Part shown: positions 35,159 to 43,156 of the stretch, piece after piece | How positions within the stretch are numbered: the first letter of the stretch is position 1 | How the letters are laid out: each line of letters begins with the position of its first letter | Assembly (NCBI RefSeq): GCF_002843605.1 | Contig: NZ_CP025263.1 | Span: forward strand, 6,685,501 to 6,749,500 | From: Pseudomonas sp. S09G 359 | GTDB taxonomy: Bacteria; Pseudomonadota; Gammaproteobacteria; Pseudomonadales; Pseudomonadaceae | Direction of reading: 5' to 3' | Length of the DNA: 64,000 nt | Position numbers and translations under genes: made by a program | Notes under the pieces: model-generated | Told to the model about the DNA's origin: nothing | The model's database searches: none | Seen by the model: the letters and a program-made list of their open reading frames with translations, nothing else

Positions 35159-36625
35159 ATGAGGCGCTACAACATCACCCACGACGCGAAAACAACGGCT
35201 GGAGGTAAAGTCGTCGCCACCACTCCCGGCGCCACAATCGACGGCAAGCTGGTGGCCCGGGAAGGCGACCCGGTCATTTGCCCAGCCTGCGGCACCCGTG
35301 GGGTTATCGTTTGTGTCGGGCCGCATTTGCATCAGACCTGGTTGGGCCGCCAGACAGCGTTAGAGGGCGATTTGTGCCGGTGTGAATGCAAACCGCCGCC
35401 ACAGTTGATCGCCAACCAGAGCATCATGTGGCAGCAGTTCGAGCAACAGCAGCGATCGAACCCTGCTCCTCGGATGGCACCGCAAGCGACTCCCCTGCCC
35501 CCAGCAAATTTCTCCGCACCTGCGGCAACCAGCAGGCCGATCAGCCCCTGTGTCTTCGCCAAGTCCTGCGTCTCGGTGCCCACCGGCTCTACCGCAGCGG
35601 GCACCGCACCCGAGCGCGCCGCCCACTTCGGCGCCACGGCTCTGCTAGCTTCGACGGGCACCGCAGGTACGGTGGGGCGTGTCGCCGGAACCCTCGGCAG
35701 CGAGTTAGGCAACTGGGCAGTACGCGGGCTAGCCGGGGCAAGCGCGGCGGTCAACGTCGTGCTGCTGGCCTTTATGCCCAGGGATATCGGCGACTCGACG
35801 CTATACACCCCGGAGCAACTGGCGGGCATGCAGTCGGCCAGTACACGGGTGCGTTTCCAGTTTCGTCAGGATGAGAACGGCGAGGTGCAGGTTTATGGCA
35901 TCCATACCCGGCCTGACAGCGGTATGGATCGTGTGCCCGTTACCCGGGCTCGATGGAATGCCGACAAGAGCGCGATGGTGGCGGTGCTGGACGGCATCAG
36001 CATTACCTGGACGCCGAACAATGGGCCGGTGGTCAGCGCGCCAAGCCCTTATCCAGGCACGCCGAAGCGGTTGGATAACCTGCTGGTTCACCCGATTGCG
36101 CCGGGGCAGGATACGAGGATTACGCATTACCCGGGGCGGGATCCTGAGGATATTACCTGGCAGGATACGATCATTACGTTTCCTGCTGACTCGGGTGTGG
36201 CGCCGTTGTATTTGGTGTTTGCCAAGCCGATGGTTAATCCGTTGGAGGTTGGGCAGGCATTAGATTTGATGAGCCGGAGTCGTAAGGACGGCTTGGATAT
36301 CGATCACATTCCAGCACAGAAAGCGTTGGAGTTGGCATTGAAGCGTCGTATCGAGGATTTAGGAGATGAAGACATTCAGAACTTTTTAAGCCACGCGGCC
36401 AGCATTGCAATTCCAACGAGAGTTCATCAGAAATACAGTGAGACGTATGGGGGGCGGAATACCAAGGCCAAACAGACCCAAGATGCTACTGACTTGCGCA
36501 CTGCCGTGAATAGTAACTTCGATGCCATTAAGCGCGGATTGCTTGAGGAGGGCTTTTCTGAGGTCGACATTGAGGCTGCTCGTGAGCAATTACACAATCT
36601 CAACAAAGAACAGGGGTGGTACTGA
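35159..36625 (+). CDS. orphan T6SS PAAR effector with S-type pyocin and nuclease-like domains
   Basis: A 488-residue effector. An N-terminal PAAR domain (1-85; TTPGATIDGKLVAREGD, CPAC) would cap a VgrG spike. A Pro-rich linker (95-130) and a Gly/Ala hydrophobic stretch (150-205) come next, then an S-type-pyocin-like domain (about 225-365). The C-terminal toxin (about 372-488) shows DIDHIP near 379 and a later VHQKYSETYGGRN near 422, an HNH-like pattern suggesting DNase activity; this is inference. No T6SS structural gene is near. From about 36.1 kb the GC drops below that of neighbouring genes, typical of exchanged toxin tips. AAGG precedes the start. Confidence 0.85.
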   Translation: MRRYNITHDAKTTAGGKVVATTPGATIDGKLVAREGDPVICPACGTRGVIVCVGPHLHQTWLGRQTALEGDLCRCECKPPPQLIANQSIMWQQFEQQQRSNPAPRMAPQATPLPPANFSAPAATSRPISPCVFAKSCVSVPTGSTAAGTAPERAAHFGATALLASTGTAGTVGRVAGTLGSELGNWAVRGLAGASAAVNVVLLAFMPRDIGDSTLYTPEQLAGMQSASTRVRFQFRQDENGEVQVYGIHTRPDSGMDRVPVTRARWNADKSAMVAVLDGISITWTPNNGPVVSAPSPYPGTPKRLDNLLVHPIAPGQDTRITHYPGRDPEDITWQDTIITFPADSGVAPLYLVFAKPMVNPLEVGQALDLMSRSRKDGLDIDHIPAQKALELALKRRIEDLGDEDIQNFLSHAASIAIPTRVHQKYSETYGGRNTKAKQTQDATDLRTAVNSNFDAIKRGLLEEGFSEVDIEAAREQLHNLNKEQGWY

Positions 36626-37101
36626 TGGACGCCGTAACTATTGAACGCTGGATCAGAAACTTGGGGCGTTTCTACGTGGAGTTAGTCTCCGAAGGCGTAA
36701 TTCCAGATCTGCCACTTACCGAGTTGTATCAAGGACGCGACTGGTTGACCTTGAAAAAACCAGGGAATGGTCTGGAGTTAAGTTTTTGGGCGCAAACGAA
36801 GCGCTACGAACGGCTCTTCATTACGCTACGTTCTACAGTGGAGGGCACAACAGAATACAACGACGAGCTTCCAGAACCTTTTGGATCAGTCGCGTCCCAG
36901 TCTGAAGTCCGTGCTGCTTTGGGCGTCCCCTTGGAATCACAAGGGCTGACCAAGCTGCCATTGAATACCGTGCTGGGTGGCTTTGATACCTATCCAATGG
37001 ATCAGATCATCTATCCCAATATTAAAGTCTCCTTTCAATACACATCTTCCATGCTGGTCAAAACCCTAGTCTTTTCGTTGATCAACAGAGACCACGACTA
37101 G
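36625..37101 (+). CDS. probable cognate immunity protein (DUF6392-like)
   Basis: A 158-residue cytoplasmic protein whose ATG overlaps the effector stop (TGATG at 36623-36627), the classic effector-immunity arrangement. It starts MDAVTIERWIRNLGRFYVEL and is rich in aromatic and acidic residues with no membrane helix or signal. It looks like the DUF6392 group found beside S-type pyocin effectors, but that naming is from memory. GC is lower than in surrounding genes, like the toxin tip. Confidence 0.78.
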   Translation: MDAVTIERWIRNLGRFYVELVSEGVIPDLPLTELYQGRDWLTLKKPGNGLELSFWAQTKRYERLFITLRSTVEGTTEYNDELPEPFGSVASQSEVRAALGVPLESQGLTKLPLNTVLGGFDTYPMDQIIYPNIKVSFQYTSSMLVKTLVFSLINRDHD

Positions 37102-37298
37102 ATAAGACGTGAGACAGCGAAAAAGGGCAGCCGCTACGTGGTTACAAACAACTCGGCCCGCTCCGTTCTTTGTTCGTCCAACAGCAGACCGTGACTAAAC
37201 CCCCATAAACACGCGCCATCACTGGTGCAGCCCCCAAATAATCGGCACACTCCAAACCAGTTTTTCGCGGGTTCACGGACAAGGAAGCGTCACCCCCC

Positions 37299-37916
37299 AT
37301 GATTTCGATCTATCAGCTCAAACCGCGTTTTCAGAACCTGCTGCGCCCCCTGGTGCAGCGCCTCTACGACAACGGCACCACCGCCAACCAGATCACCGTG
37401 CTGGCCGGCGTGGTTTCGCTGTTGGTCGGCCTGTTGATCGCCAGTTTTGCCGAGCACCGGTGGCTGTTTGCGCTGATCCCGCTGTGGATGATCCTGCGCA
37501 TGGCCCTCAATGCCATCGACGGCATGCTCGCCCGTGAATTCGGCCAACAGTCGCGCCTGGGCGCCTACCTCAATGAACTGTGCGACGTGATTGCCGACAG
37601 CGCGTTGATCCTGCCATTCGCGCTGATCCCCGGCGTGAGCCTGGCGCCGGTGCTGCTGGTGGCCTTGCTGGCGGTGTTCAGCGAATACGCCGGTGTGCTG
37701 GGGCCGATGGTGGGTGCTTCGCGCCGCTATGACGGGCCGATGGGCAAGAGTGACCGTGCGTTCGTACTCGGCGTGCTCGCCACCGGTGTGGCACTCGGCT
37801 GGCTCGGCGCCGGCTGGGTCGACACGGTGATGTGGCTGGTCGCCGCCCTGCTTGCCTACACCCTGGTCAACCGCGTACGCCAAGGCCTGAAAGAAACCAC
37901 TTCCCCTTCTGCATAA
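37299..37916 (+). CDS. ynbA: CDP-alcohol phosphatidyltransferase, YnbA-like
   Basis: A 205-residue membrane protein with about five helices. It carries the CDP-alcohol phosphotransferase motif at about residues 64-92, but the four metal/catalytic Asp positions read Asn-Asp-Asn-Asp (NAIDGMLAR, then GAYLNELCD). That differs from classical PgsA/Pss enzymes and, as I recall, agrees with E. coli YnbA. It opens an operon of six genes with small gaps or overlaps to 42979. The alcohol acceptor is unknown. The ribosome site is AAGGAAG, rather distant. Confidence 0.85.
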   Translation: MISIYQLKPRFQNLLRPLVQRLYDNGTTANQITVLAGVVSLLVGLLIASFAEHRWLFALIPLWMILRMALNAIDGMLAREFGQQSRLGAYLNELCDVIADSALILPFALIPGVSLAPVLLVALLAVFSEYAGVLGPMVGASRRYDGPMGKSDRAFVLGVLATGVALGWLGAGWVDTVMWLVAALLAYTLVNRVRQGLKETTSPSA

Positions 37917-37926
37917 GGATTTTGCG

Positions 37927-39681
37927 ATGCGCGAACAGCAAGCACACACCTTCAGTACCCATGATGGCGTCGAGCTTTTCTACCGCCACTGGCCAGCCAG
38001 CGCGCCCACACAGGGCGAGCCGCGCAAGGCCATCGTGCTGTTCCATCGCGGCCACGAGCATTCGGGGCGCATCGCCCACCTGGTCGATGAGCTGAACCTG
38101 CCGGGTTTCGACTTTTTCGCCTGGGACGCCCGTGGCCATGGCCAATCGCCTGGCGAGCGCGGCGACAGCCCAAGTTTCGCCACCAGCGCCCGCGACGTGC
38201 AGACCTTTTGCGACCATATCGGCGCCACCTATGGCATTGAAGAAGAAAACTTCGCTGTCATTGCCCAAAGCGTCGGTGCGGTGGTCGCGGCCACCTGGGT
38301 GCATGACTACGCGCCGAAAATCCGCGCGCTGGTGCTCGCCTCCCCGGCGTTCAAGGTCAAGCTCTACGTGCCCTTCGCCCGCCCGGGCCTGGCGCTGATG
38401 CGCAAATTTCGCGGCAACTTTTTCGTCAACAGTTACGTCAAGGCCAAGTTCCTCAGCCATGACCCGGAGCGCGTGGCGTCCTACGACAGCGACCCGCTGA
38501 TCACCAAAGCCATCTCGGTGAACGTGCTGCTGGGTCTGTACGAAGCCGCCGACCGCGTTGTAGCCGATGCCCAGGCGATTCAGGTGCCGACCCAGTTGCT
38601 GGTCTCCGGCTCCGACTTTGTGGTGCATCGCAAACCCCAGCAGCAATTTTTCGACCGCCTCGGCAGCCTGAAAAAAGAGCTGCACATCCTCCCCGGCTTC
38701 TTCCACGATACCCTCGGCGAACGCGACCGCGCGGTGGCCGTGAGCAGTGCCCGGCGCTTTATCCTGCAAAACTTTGCGCACCCGCTGGACCGCGCCTCGC
38801 TGCTGGACGCCGACAAATTGGGCGCCACTTGCGCCGAGTCCGAATCCCTCGCCGCGCCGCTGCCACGTAACTCACTGCGCGACCTCTACTGGCGCATGAC
38901 CCGCGCCAGCATGGGCCTGGGCAAGAACCTGTCGGACGGCGTAAAGCTGGGCTTCGACACCGGTTTCGACTCCGGCAGCACCCTCGACTACGTGTACCGC
39001 AACAAGCCCACCGGCAAAGGCGGGCTGGGGCGGATGATCGACACCAACTACCTCAACTCCATCGGCTGGCGTGGCATTCGCCAGCGCAAACTGAACGTCG
39101 AAGAACTGCTGCGCCTGGCCATGGCCAAATTGCGCGCGGATGACCGTGAAGTGCGCATCGTGGATATCGCTGCCGGCCATGGCCGCTACATTCTGGAAGC
39201 CTTGCAGGGTGTGTCGCCGTTGCCGGAATCGATCCTGCTGCGCGACTACAGCGATATCAACGTACGCGACGGTGGCGCGCTGATTCGCGAGAAAGGCCTG
39301 GGGGATATTGCGCAGTTCGTCAAAGGCGACGCCTTTGACCGCTTGGATTTGGCGGCACTCAACCCTAAGCCGACGCTGGCCGTGGTATCCGGGCTGTACG
39401 AGTTGTTTGCCGACAACGGCATGGTCGGCGGTTCGCTGGCCGGCCTGGCCGAAGCCGTGGAACCGGGCGGTTACCTGGTCTATACCGGCCAGCCGTGGCA
39501 CCCGCAGCTGGAGCTTATCGCCCGCGCGCTGACCAGCCATCGCCAGGGCCAGGCCTGGGTGATGCGCCGTCGCAGCCAGGCGGAAATGGATCAGTCGGTG
39601 GAGGCCGCAGGCTTTCGCAAAATCACCCAGCGCGTGGATGAGTGGGGCATCTTTACCGTGTCCCTGGCGCAGAAGATCTGA
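37927..39681 (+). CDS. ynbC: YnbC-like fusion of alpha/beta hydrolase and methyltransferase
   Basis: A 584-residue two-domain protein. Residues 1-290 form a monoacylglycerol-lipase-type alpha/beta hydrolase with WDARGHGQSPGERGDS and the nucleophile elbow AQSVGA (near 115). The likely Asp is in SGSDFVV and the His in GFFHDTLGE. Residues about 340-584 form a class I SAM methyltransferase with VDIAAGHGRYILEAL (near 413). The fusion length agrees with E. coli YnbC. It probably trims and methylates a lipid made by this operon; substrate unknown. It starts 10 bases after ynbA. Confidence 0.87.
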   Translation: MREQQAHTFSTHDGVELFYRHWPASAPTQGEPRKAIVLFHRGHEHSGRIAHLVDELNLPGFDFFAWDARGHGQSPGERGDSPSFATSARDVQTFCDHIGATYGIEEENFAVIAQSVGAVVAATWVHDYAPKIRALVLASPAFKVKLYVPFARPGLALMRKFRGNFFVNSYVKAKFLSHDPERVASYDSDPLITKAISVNVLLGLYEAADRVVADAQAIQVPTQLLVSGSDFVVHRKPQQQFFDRLGSLKKELHILPGFFHDTLGERDRAVAVSSARRFILQNFAHPLDRASLLDADKLGATCAESESLAAPLPRNSLRDLYWRMTRASMGLGKNLSDGVKLGFDTGFDSGSTLDYVYRNKPTGKGGLGRMIDTNYLNSIGWRGIRQRKLNVEELLRLAMAKLRADDREVRIVDIAAGHGRYILEALQGVSPLPESILLRDYSDINVRDGGALIREKGLGDIAQFVKGDAFDRLDLAALNPKPTLAVVSGLYELFADNGMVGGSLAGLAEAVEPGGYLVYTGQPWHPQLELIARALTSHRQGQAWVMRRRSQAEMDQSVEAAGFRKITQRVDEWGIFTVSLAQKI

Positions 39682-39683
39682 GC

Positions 39684-40982
39684 ATGCGCGAACCCGGTCT
39701 ACTGAAACCCGCCTGCCTGTGGCTGCTGCTGTTGGCGCCGCTGTTTTTCAGCACCTACGGCTTTGCCACCTGGGTCACCAGCCAGCGCAGCGACGTCGGC
39801 ACCCTGGTGTTCGACTGGGAAACCCATATGCCGTTCCTGGCGTGGACCATCGTGCCCTACTGGTCCATCGACCTGCTCTACGGTTTCTCGCTACTGCTGC
39901 CCAATAGCCGCCATGAGCTGAAACAACACGCCCTGCGCCTGTTGAGCGCCCAGTTGATTGCCGTGAGTTGCTTCCTGCTCTGGCCCCTGCGCTTCACCTT
40001 CGAGCGGCCGGAGCTGGATGGCGTGTTCGGCTGGCTGTTCGCCGTGTTGGCGGGCTTCGACAAACCGTTCAACCAGGCGCCGTCGCTGCATATCGCGCTG
40101 CTGGTGATCCTGTGGGTCATGTACCAGCGGCATACCCAAGGGGTGTGGCGCTGGGTGGTGCATGGCTGGTTCGGGCTGATCGGGATTTCGGTGCTGACCA
40201 CTTATCAACATCACTTTATCGACTTACCCACAGGCGCCCTCGCCGGCTGGATTTGCGTGTGGCTTTGGCCGACGGAGCATCCAAGCCCGCTACTGAATGC
40301 GCGGCTGACTCGGGATCGGCAGCGTTGGCGCCTGGGTGTGCGCTATGGCCTGGGCGCGCTAGCGCTGGTCGTCCTGGCATTCAGCTTGCGTGGCTGGTGG
40401 CTGTGGCTGCTGTGGCCGGCGGTGTCCCTGGGCTTGATCAAGGCGAATTACTTGGTGCTCGGCGCGACGGGCTTTCAGAAGCGTGCCGATGGCCGACTTA
40501 CACCGGCGGCACGCTGGTTGTATGCGCCTTACCTGGCCGCGGCGTGGATCAACTCACGGCTGTGGACGCGTAAACATCCGCAAGCAGACTTAATTGTGGA
40601 TAACGTTTGGCTCGGGCGGATTCCCACATCGAAAGAGCAGGATTCATTCAAGGCCATCGTCGATCTGTGTGCCGAACTGCCGATTAATCCACAGGCCCGT
40701 GCCTATCAATGTGTACCGGTGCTGGACCTGATTGCCCCCACCCCTGCCGAATGCCAGCAAGCTGCCGAGGCTATCGAACGCCTGCGCGCCAGCGGCCCCT
40801 TGCTGGTGTGCTGCGCCCTCGGCTACTCACGCAGCGCCACCGCCTTCGCCGCGTGGCTGCTGCATACCGGGCGCGCCACGACGGTTGAGCAGGCGCTGAC
40901 TATCATTCGTACAGCGCGGGCCGACGTGGTCCTGCACCCCGCACACCGTGAAGCGTTGGAGGGTTTGCCCCATGCCCGCTGA
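39684..40982 (+). CDS. ynbD: YnbD-like PAP2 and dual-specificity phosphatase fusion
   Basis: A 432-residue protein with six or more N-terminal helices forming a PAP2-like lipid phosphatase domain (PSLHIALL near 133, HHFIDLPTGALAG near 174). A further pair of helices (about 225-260) leads to a cytoplasmic dual-specificity phosphatase domain with the P-loop CCALGYSRSAT (near 375). Length agrees with E. coli YnbD. It begins 2 bases after ynbC. Two phosphatase types in one chain suggest removal of phosphate from a lipid head group, which is inference. Confidence 0.85.
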   Translation: MREPGLLKPACLWLLLLAPLFFSTYGFATWVTSQRSDVGTLVFDWETHMPFLAWTIVPYWSIDLLYGFSLLLPNSRHELKQHALRLLSAQLIAVSCFLLWPLRFTFERPELDGVFGWLFAVLAGFDKPFNQAPSLHIALLVILWVMYQRHTQGVWRWVVHGWFGLIGISVLTTYQHHFIDLPTGALAGWICVWLWPTEHPSPLLNARLTRDRQRWRLGVRYGLGALALVVLAFSLRGWWLWLLWPAVSLGLIKANYLVLGATGFQKRADGRLTPAARWLYAPYLAAAWINSRLWTRKHPQADLIVDNVWLGRIPTSKEQDSFKAIVDLCAELPINPQARAYQCVPVLDLIAPTPAECQQAAEAIERLRASGPLLVCCALGYSRSATAFAAWLLHTGRATTVEQALTIIRTARADVVLHPAHREALEGLPHAR

Positions 40983-41415
40983 TATGGAACTCCAGGTAGT
41001 TGCCAGCCTGCTGCGCCGTGGCCGTTCGCTGGATCAGTTATCCACAGGCCTGACCGTGGCCGGCGTGGTGTTCGGCCTCGCCCAATTGCTGATGGCGAGT
41101 ATTTCAACGATCTGCCTGCTGCTCAGCCTGTGGATGATTATCCTCGGGTTGCTGCAAAAGTACTGGGCGCTGCGCGTGGCGTTCGATGCCGACCTGTTTG
41201 CCCTGCTCGCCCGCGACATCGACCGCACCACGGACCTCGACCAGGCCCTGCAAACCCTTGGCCTGCAATCACCCAAGCGTGCCGGGCGGCCGTGGACCGA
41301 GCGCCGTCGCGGCGCGCTCAAACTGCTGCGCAAACAAGCCTGGTTGCTGGGCGCGCAAGCGCTGCTGACCCTGGGCGTGATTCTCGCCAGCCCTTGGCTG
41401 CCTTTCGCCGGATAA
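40972..41415 (+). CDS. small membrane protein in the ynb-like operon
   Basis: A 147-residue protein with three hydrophobic segments (about residues 24-40, 43-60 and 125-145) and a charged middle part (RDIDRTTDLDQALQTLGLQ). I recognise no family. The start at 40972 lies 11 bases inside ynbD and has GGAGGG eight bases upstream, so translation is coupled. It has no counterpart in E. coli ynbABCD as I recall it. A membrane adaptor role is possible but unsupported. Confidence 0.78.
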   Translation: MPADMELQVVASLLRRGRSLDQLSTGLTVAGVVFGLAQLLMASISTICLLLSLWMIILGLLQKYWALRVAFDADLFALLARDIDRTTDLDQALQTLGLQSPKRAGRPWTERRRGALKLLRKQAWLLGAQALLTLGVILASPWLPFAG

Positions 41416-41424
41416 GGAAACCCC

Positions 41425-42045
41425 ATGTTCGAACCCGTGGTCGCCACATTGATAACCTCCATGGCCCGCACCGTCACCGGCGCCCGCAGCCTGTGGCTGG
41501 GCTGCGCGCCGGTGCCGGTGCAACGCATCTACTTCGCCAACCACAGCAGCCACGGCGACTTCGTGCTGCTGTGGGCATCGTTGCCGCAGAACCTGCGCAA
41601 ATTCACCCGCCCGGTGGCCGGCAGTGATTACTGGAACAAAAGCGCGTTGCGCCGCTACATCATCAACCGTGTGTTCAATGGCGTGCTGATCGACCGCGAG
41701 CGCAAAGAGCCTGTGGATAACCCCTTGCAGCCCATGTTGGCGGCCCTGGAAGGCGGCGACTCACTGATCATCTTCCCCGAAGGCACACGTAATCTGGAGG
41801 ACGGCCTGCTGCCGTTCAAAAGCGGCTTGTACCACCTCGCGAAAAGTTACCCACAGGCCGAATTGATCCCCGTGTGGATCGCCAACCTCAACCGGGTCAT
41901 GCCCAAGGGCCGCGTACTGCCGCTGCCTTTGTTGTGCACCACCAGCTTCGGCGCGCCGCTGCAATTGGGGGACGGTGAAGACAAAGCCGCGTTCCTCGCC
42001 CGCACCCGCGACGCCCTGCTCGCCCTTGCCCCGGAGCATTCCTGA
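41425..42045 (+). CDS. PlsC-like 1-acyl-glycerol-phosphate acyltransferase
   Basis: A 206-residue acyltransferase with the catalytic HX4D motif in NHSSHGDFVLLW (near 39-50), the glycerol-phosphate-binding FPEGTRN (near 117) and VFNGVLIDRERK between them. It has no long membrane segment. It is a PlsC-family paralogue rather than the housekeeping PlsC, which is usually longer. It is nine bases after the small membrane protein gene. It probably acylates the unknown lipid of this operon. Confidence 0.88.
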   Translation: MFEPVVATLITSMARTVTGARSLWLGCAPVPVQRIYFANHSSHGDFVLLWASLPQNLRKFTRPVAGSDYWNKSALRRYIINRVFNGVLIDRERKEPVDNPLQPMLAALEGGDSLIIFPEGTRNLEDGLLPFKSGLYHLAKSYPQAELIPVWIANLNRVMPKGRVLPLPLLCTTSFGAPLQLGDGEDKAAFLARTRDALLALAPEHS

Positions 42046-42046
42046 G

Positions 42047-42979
42047 ATGGCTAGCCAAACCCTGATGTTGTTCGGCGGGATCGGCGCGATCCTGATACTG
42101 GCCTCGCTGATCGGCCTGATCCTCAAGCTGCGCACCCGTGGTACGCCGAATACGGTGATCGACAACCTCAACGCGCGCATCAACGCCTGGTGGGTGATGG
42201 TGGTGGTGATCGGCATCGCCTTCTGGCTCGGCACCGGCGCGGTGATCCTGTTGTTCTACGCCGTGTCGTTCTACGCCCTGCGCGAATTCCTCACCCTCAC
42301 GCCCACCCGCCGCAGCGACTACCCGGCGCTGGTAGCCGCGTTCTACCTGGCCCTGCCGCTGCAGTACCTGCTGATCTATGCGGACTGGTACGGGCTGTTC
42401 TCGATCTTTATCCCGGTGTACGTGTTCTTGCTGCTGCCGATCCTCGCCAGCCTCGGTGGCGACAGCACCCACTTCCTCGAGCGGGCCTCGAAAGTGCAAT
42501 GGGGGCTGATGATCGCGGTGTTCTGCGTGTCCTTCGTGCCTGCGCTGCTGACCCTCGACATCCCCGGCTACGAAGGCCGCAACCTGCTGCTGATCGCCTA
42601 CCTGGTGATCGTGGTGCAACTCTCGGACGTGTTGCAGTACGTGTGCGGCAAGCTGTTCGGCAAACATAAGATCGCGCCCAACCTGTCGCCGTCGAAAACC
42701 GTGGAAGGCTTTGTCGGCGGCATTCTGCTCTCCTCCCTGATCGGCGCGGCGCTGTGGTGGACCACGCCATTCAACCCGTGGCAGTCGTTCTTGATCGCGC
42801 TGTTGATCAACCTGCTCGGGTTTGCCGGCGGCATCGTGATGTCAGCCATCAAGCGCGACCGCGGCGTGAAGGACTGGGGCCATATGATCGAAGGGCACGG
42901 CGGCATGCTCGACCGCCTGGATTCGGTGTGTTTTGCCGCGCCAATCTTCTTCCACCTCGTGCGCTACTGGTGGACGTGA
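42047..42979 (+). CDS. ynbB: CdsA-like phosphatidate cytidylyltransferase, YnbB type
   Basis: A 310-residue polytopic protein with about eight helices. It has the CTP:phosphatidate cytidylyltransferase signature SAIKRDRGVKDWGHMIEGHG followed by GMLDRLDS (about residues 262-290) and SPSKTVEGFVGG (near 221). It would supply a CDP-activated lipid for the YnbA-like transferase. It is longer at the N-terminus than typical CdsA and is a paralogue of the essential cdsA found elsewhere. It is the last gene of the operon, 1 base after the acyltransferase stop. A REPIN follows. Confidence 0.88.
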   Translation: MASQTLMLFGGIGAILILASLIGLILKLRTRGTPNTVIDNLNARINAWWVMVVVIGIAFWLGTGAVILLFYAVSFYALREFLTLTPTRRSDYPALVAAFYLALPLQYLLIYADWYGLFSIFIPVYVFLLLPILASLGGDSTHFLERASKVQWGLMIAVFCVSFVPALLTLDIPGYEGRNLLLIAYLVIVVQLSDVLQYVCGKLFGKHKIAPNLSPSKTVEGFVGGILLSSLIGAALWWTTPFNPWQSFLIALLINLLGFAGGIVMSAIKRDRGVKDWGHMIEGHGGMLDRLDSVCFAAPIFFHLVRYWWT

Positions 42980-43010
42980 CACTACCGACCTCGAGCAAAA
43001 TGAAAATCAA

Positions 43011-43102
43011 AAGTGGGAGGGGGCTTGCCCCCGATAGCGGTGCATCAGTCACAACATTCAGTGGCTGACACACCGCCGTCGGGAGCAAGCCCCCTCCCAC
43101 AT
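43011..43102. repeat. REPIN
   Basis: GTGGGAGGGGGCTTGCCCCC at 43013 and its inverted partner ending at 43100, with a degenerate middle, between the ynb-like operon and the alpha-2-macroglobulin gene. Confidence 0.9.
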
Positions 43103-43156
43103 CTTTTGTATCAAAGACGCTGTAAGATACGCCGCACTTAGCCAGGGATGCTCACC

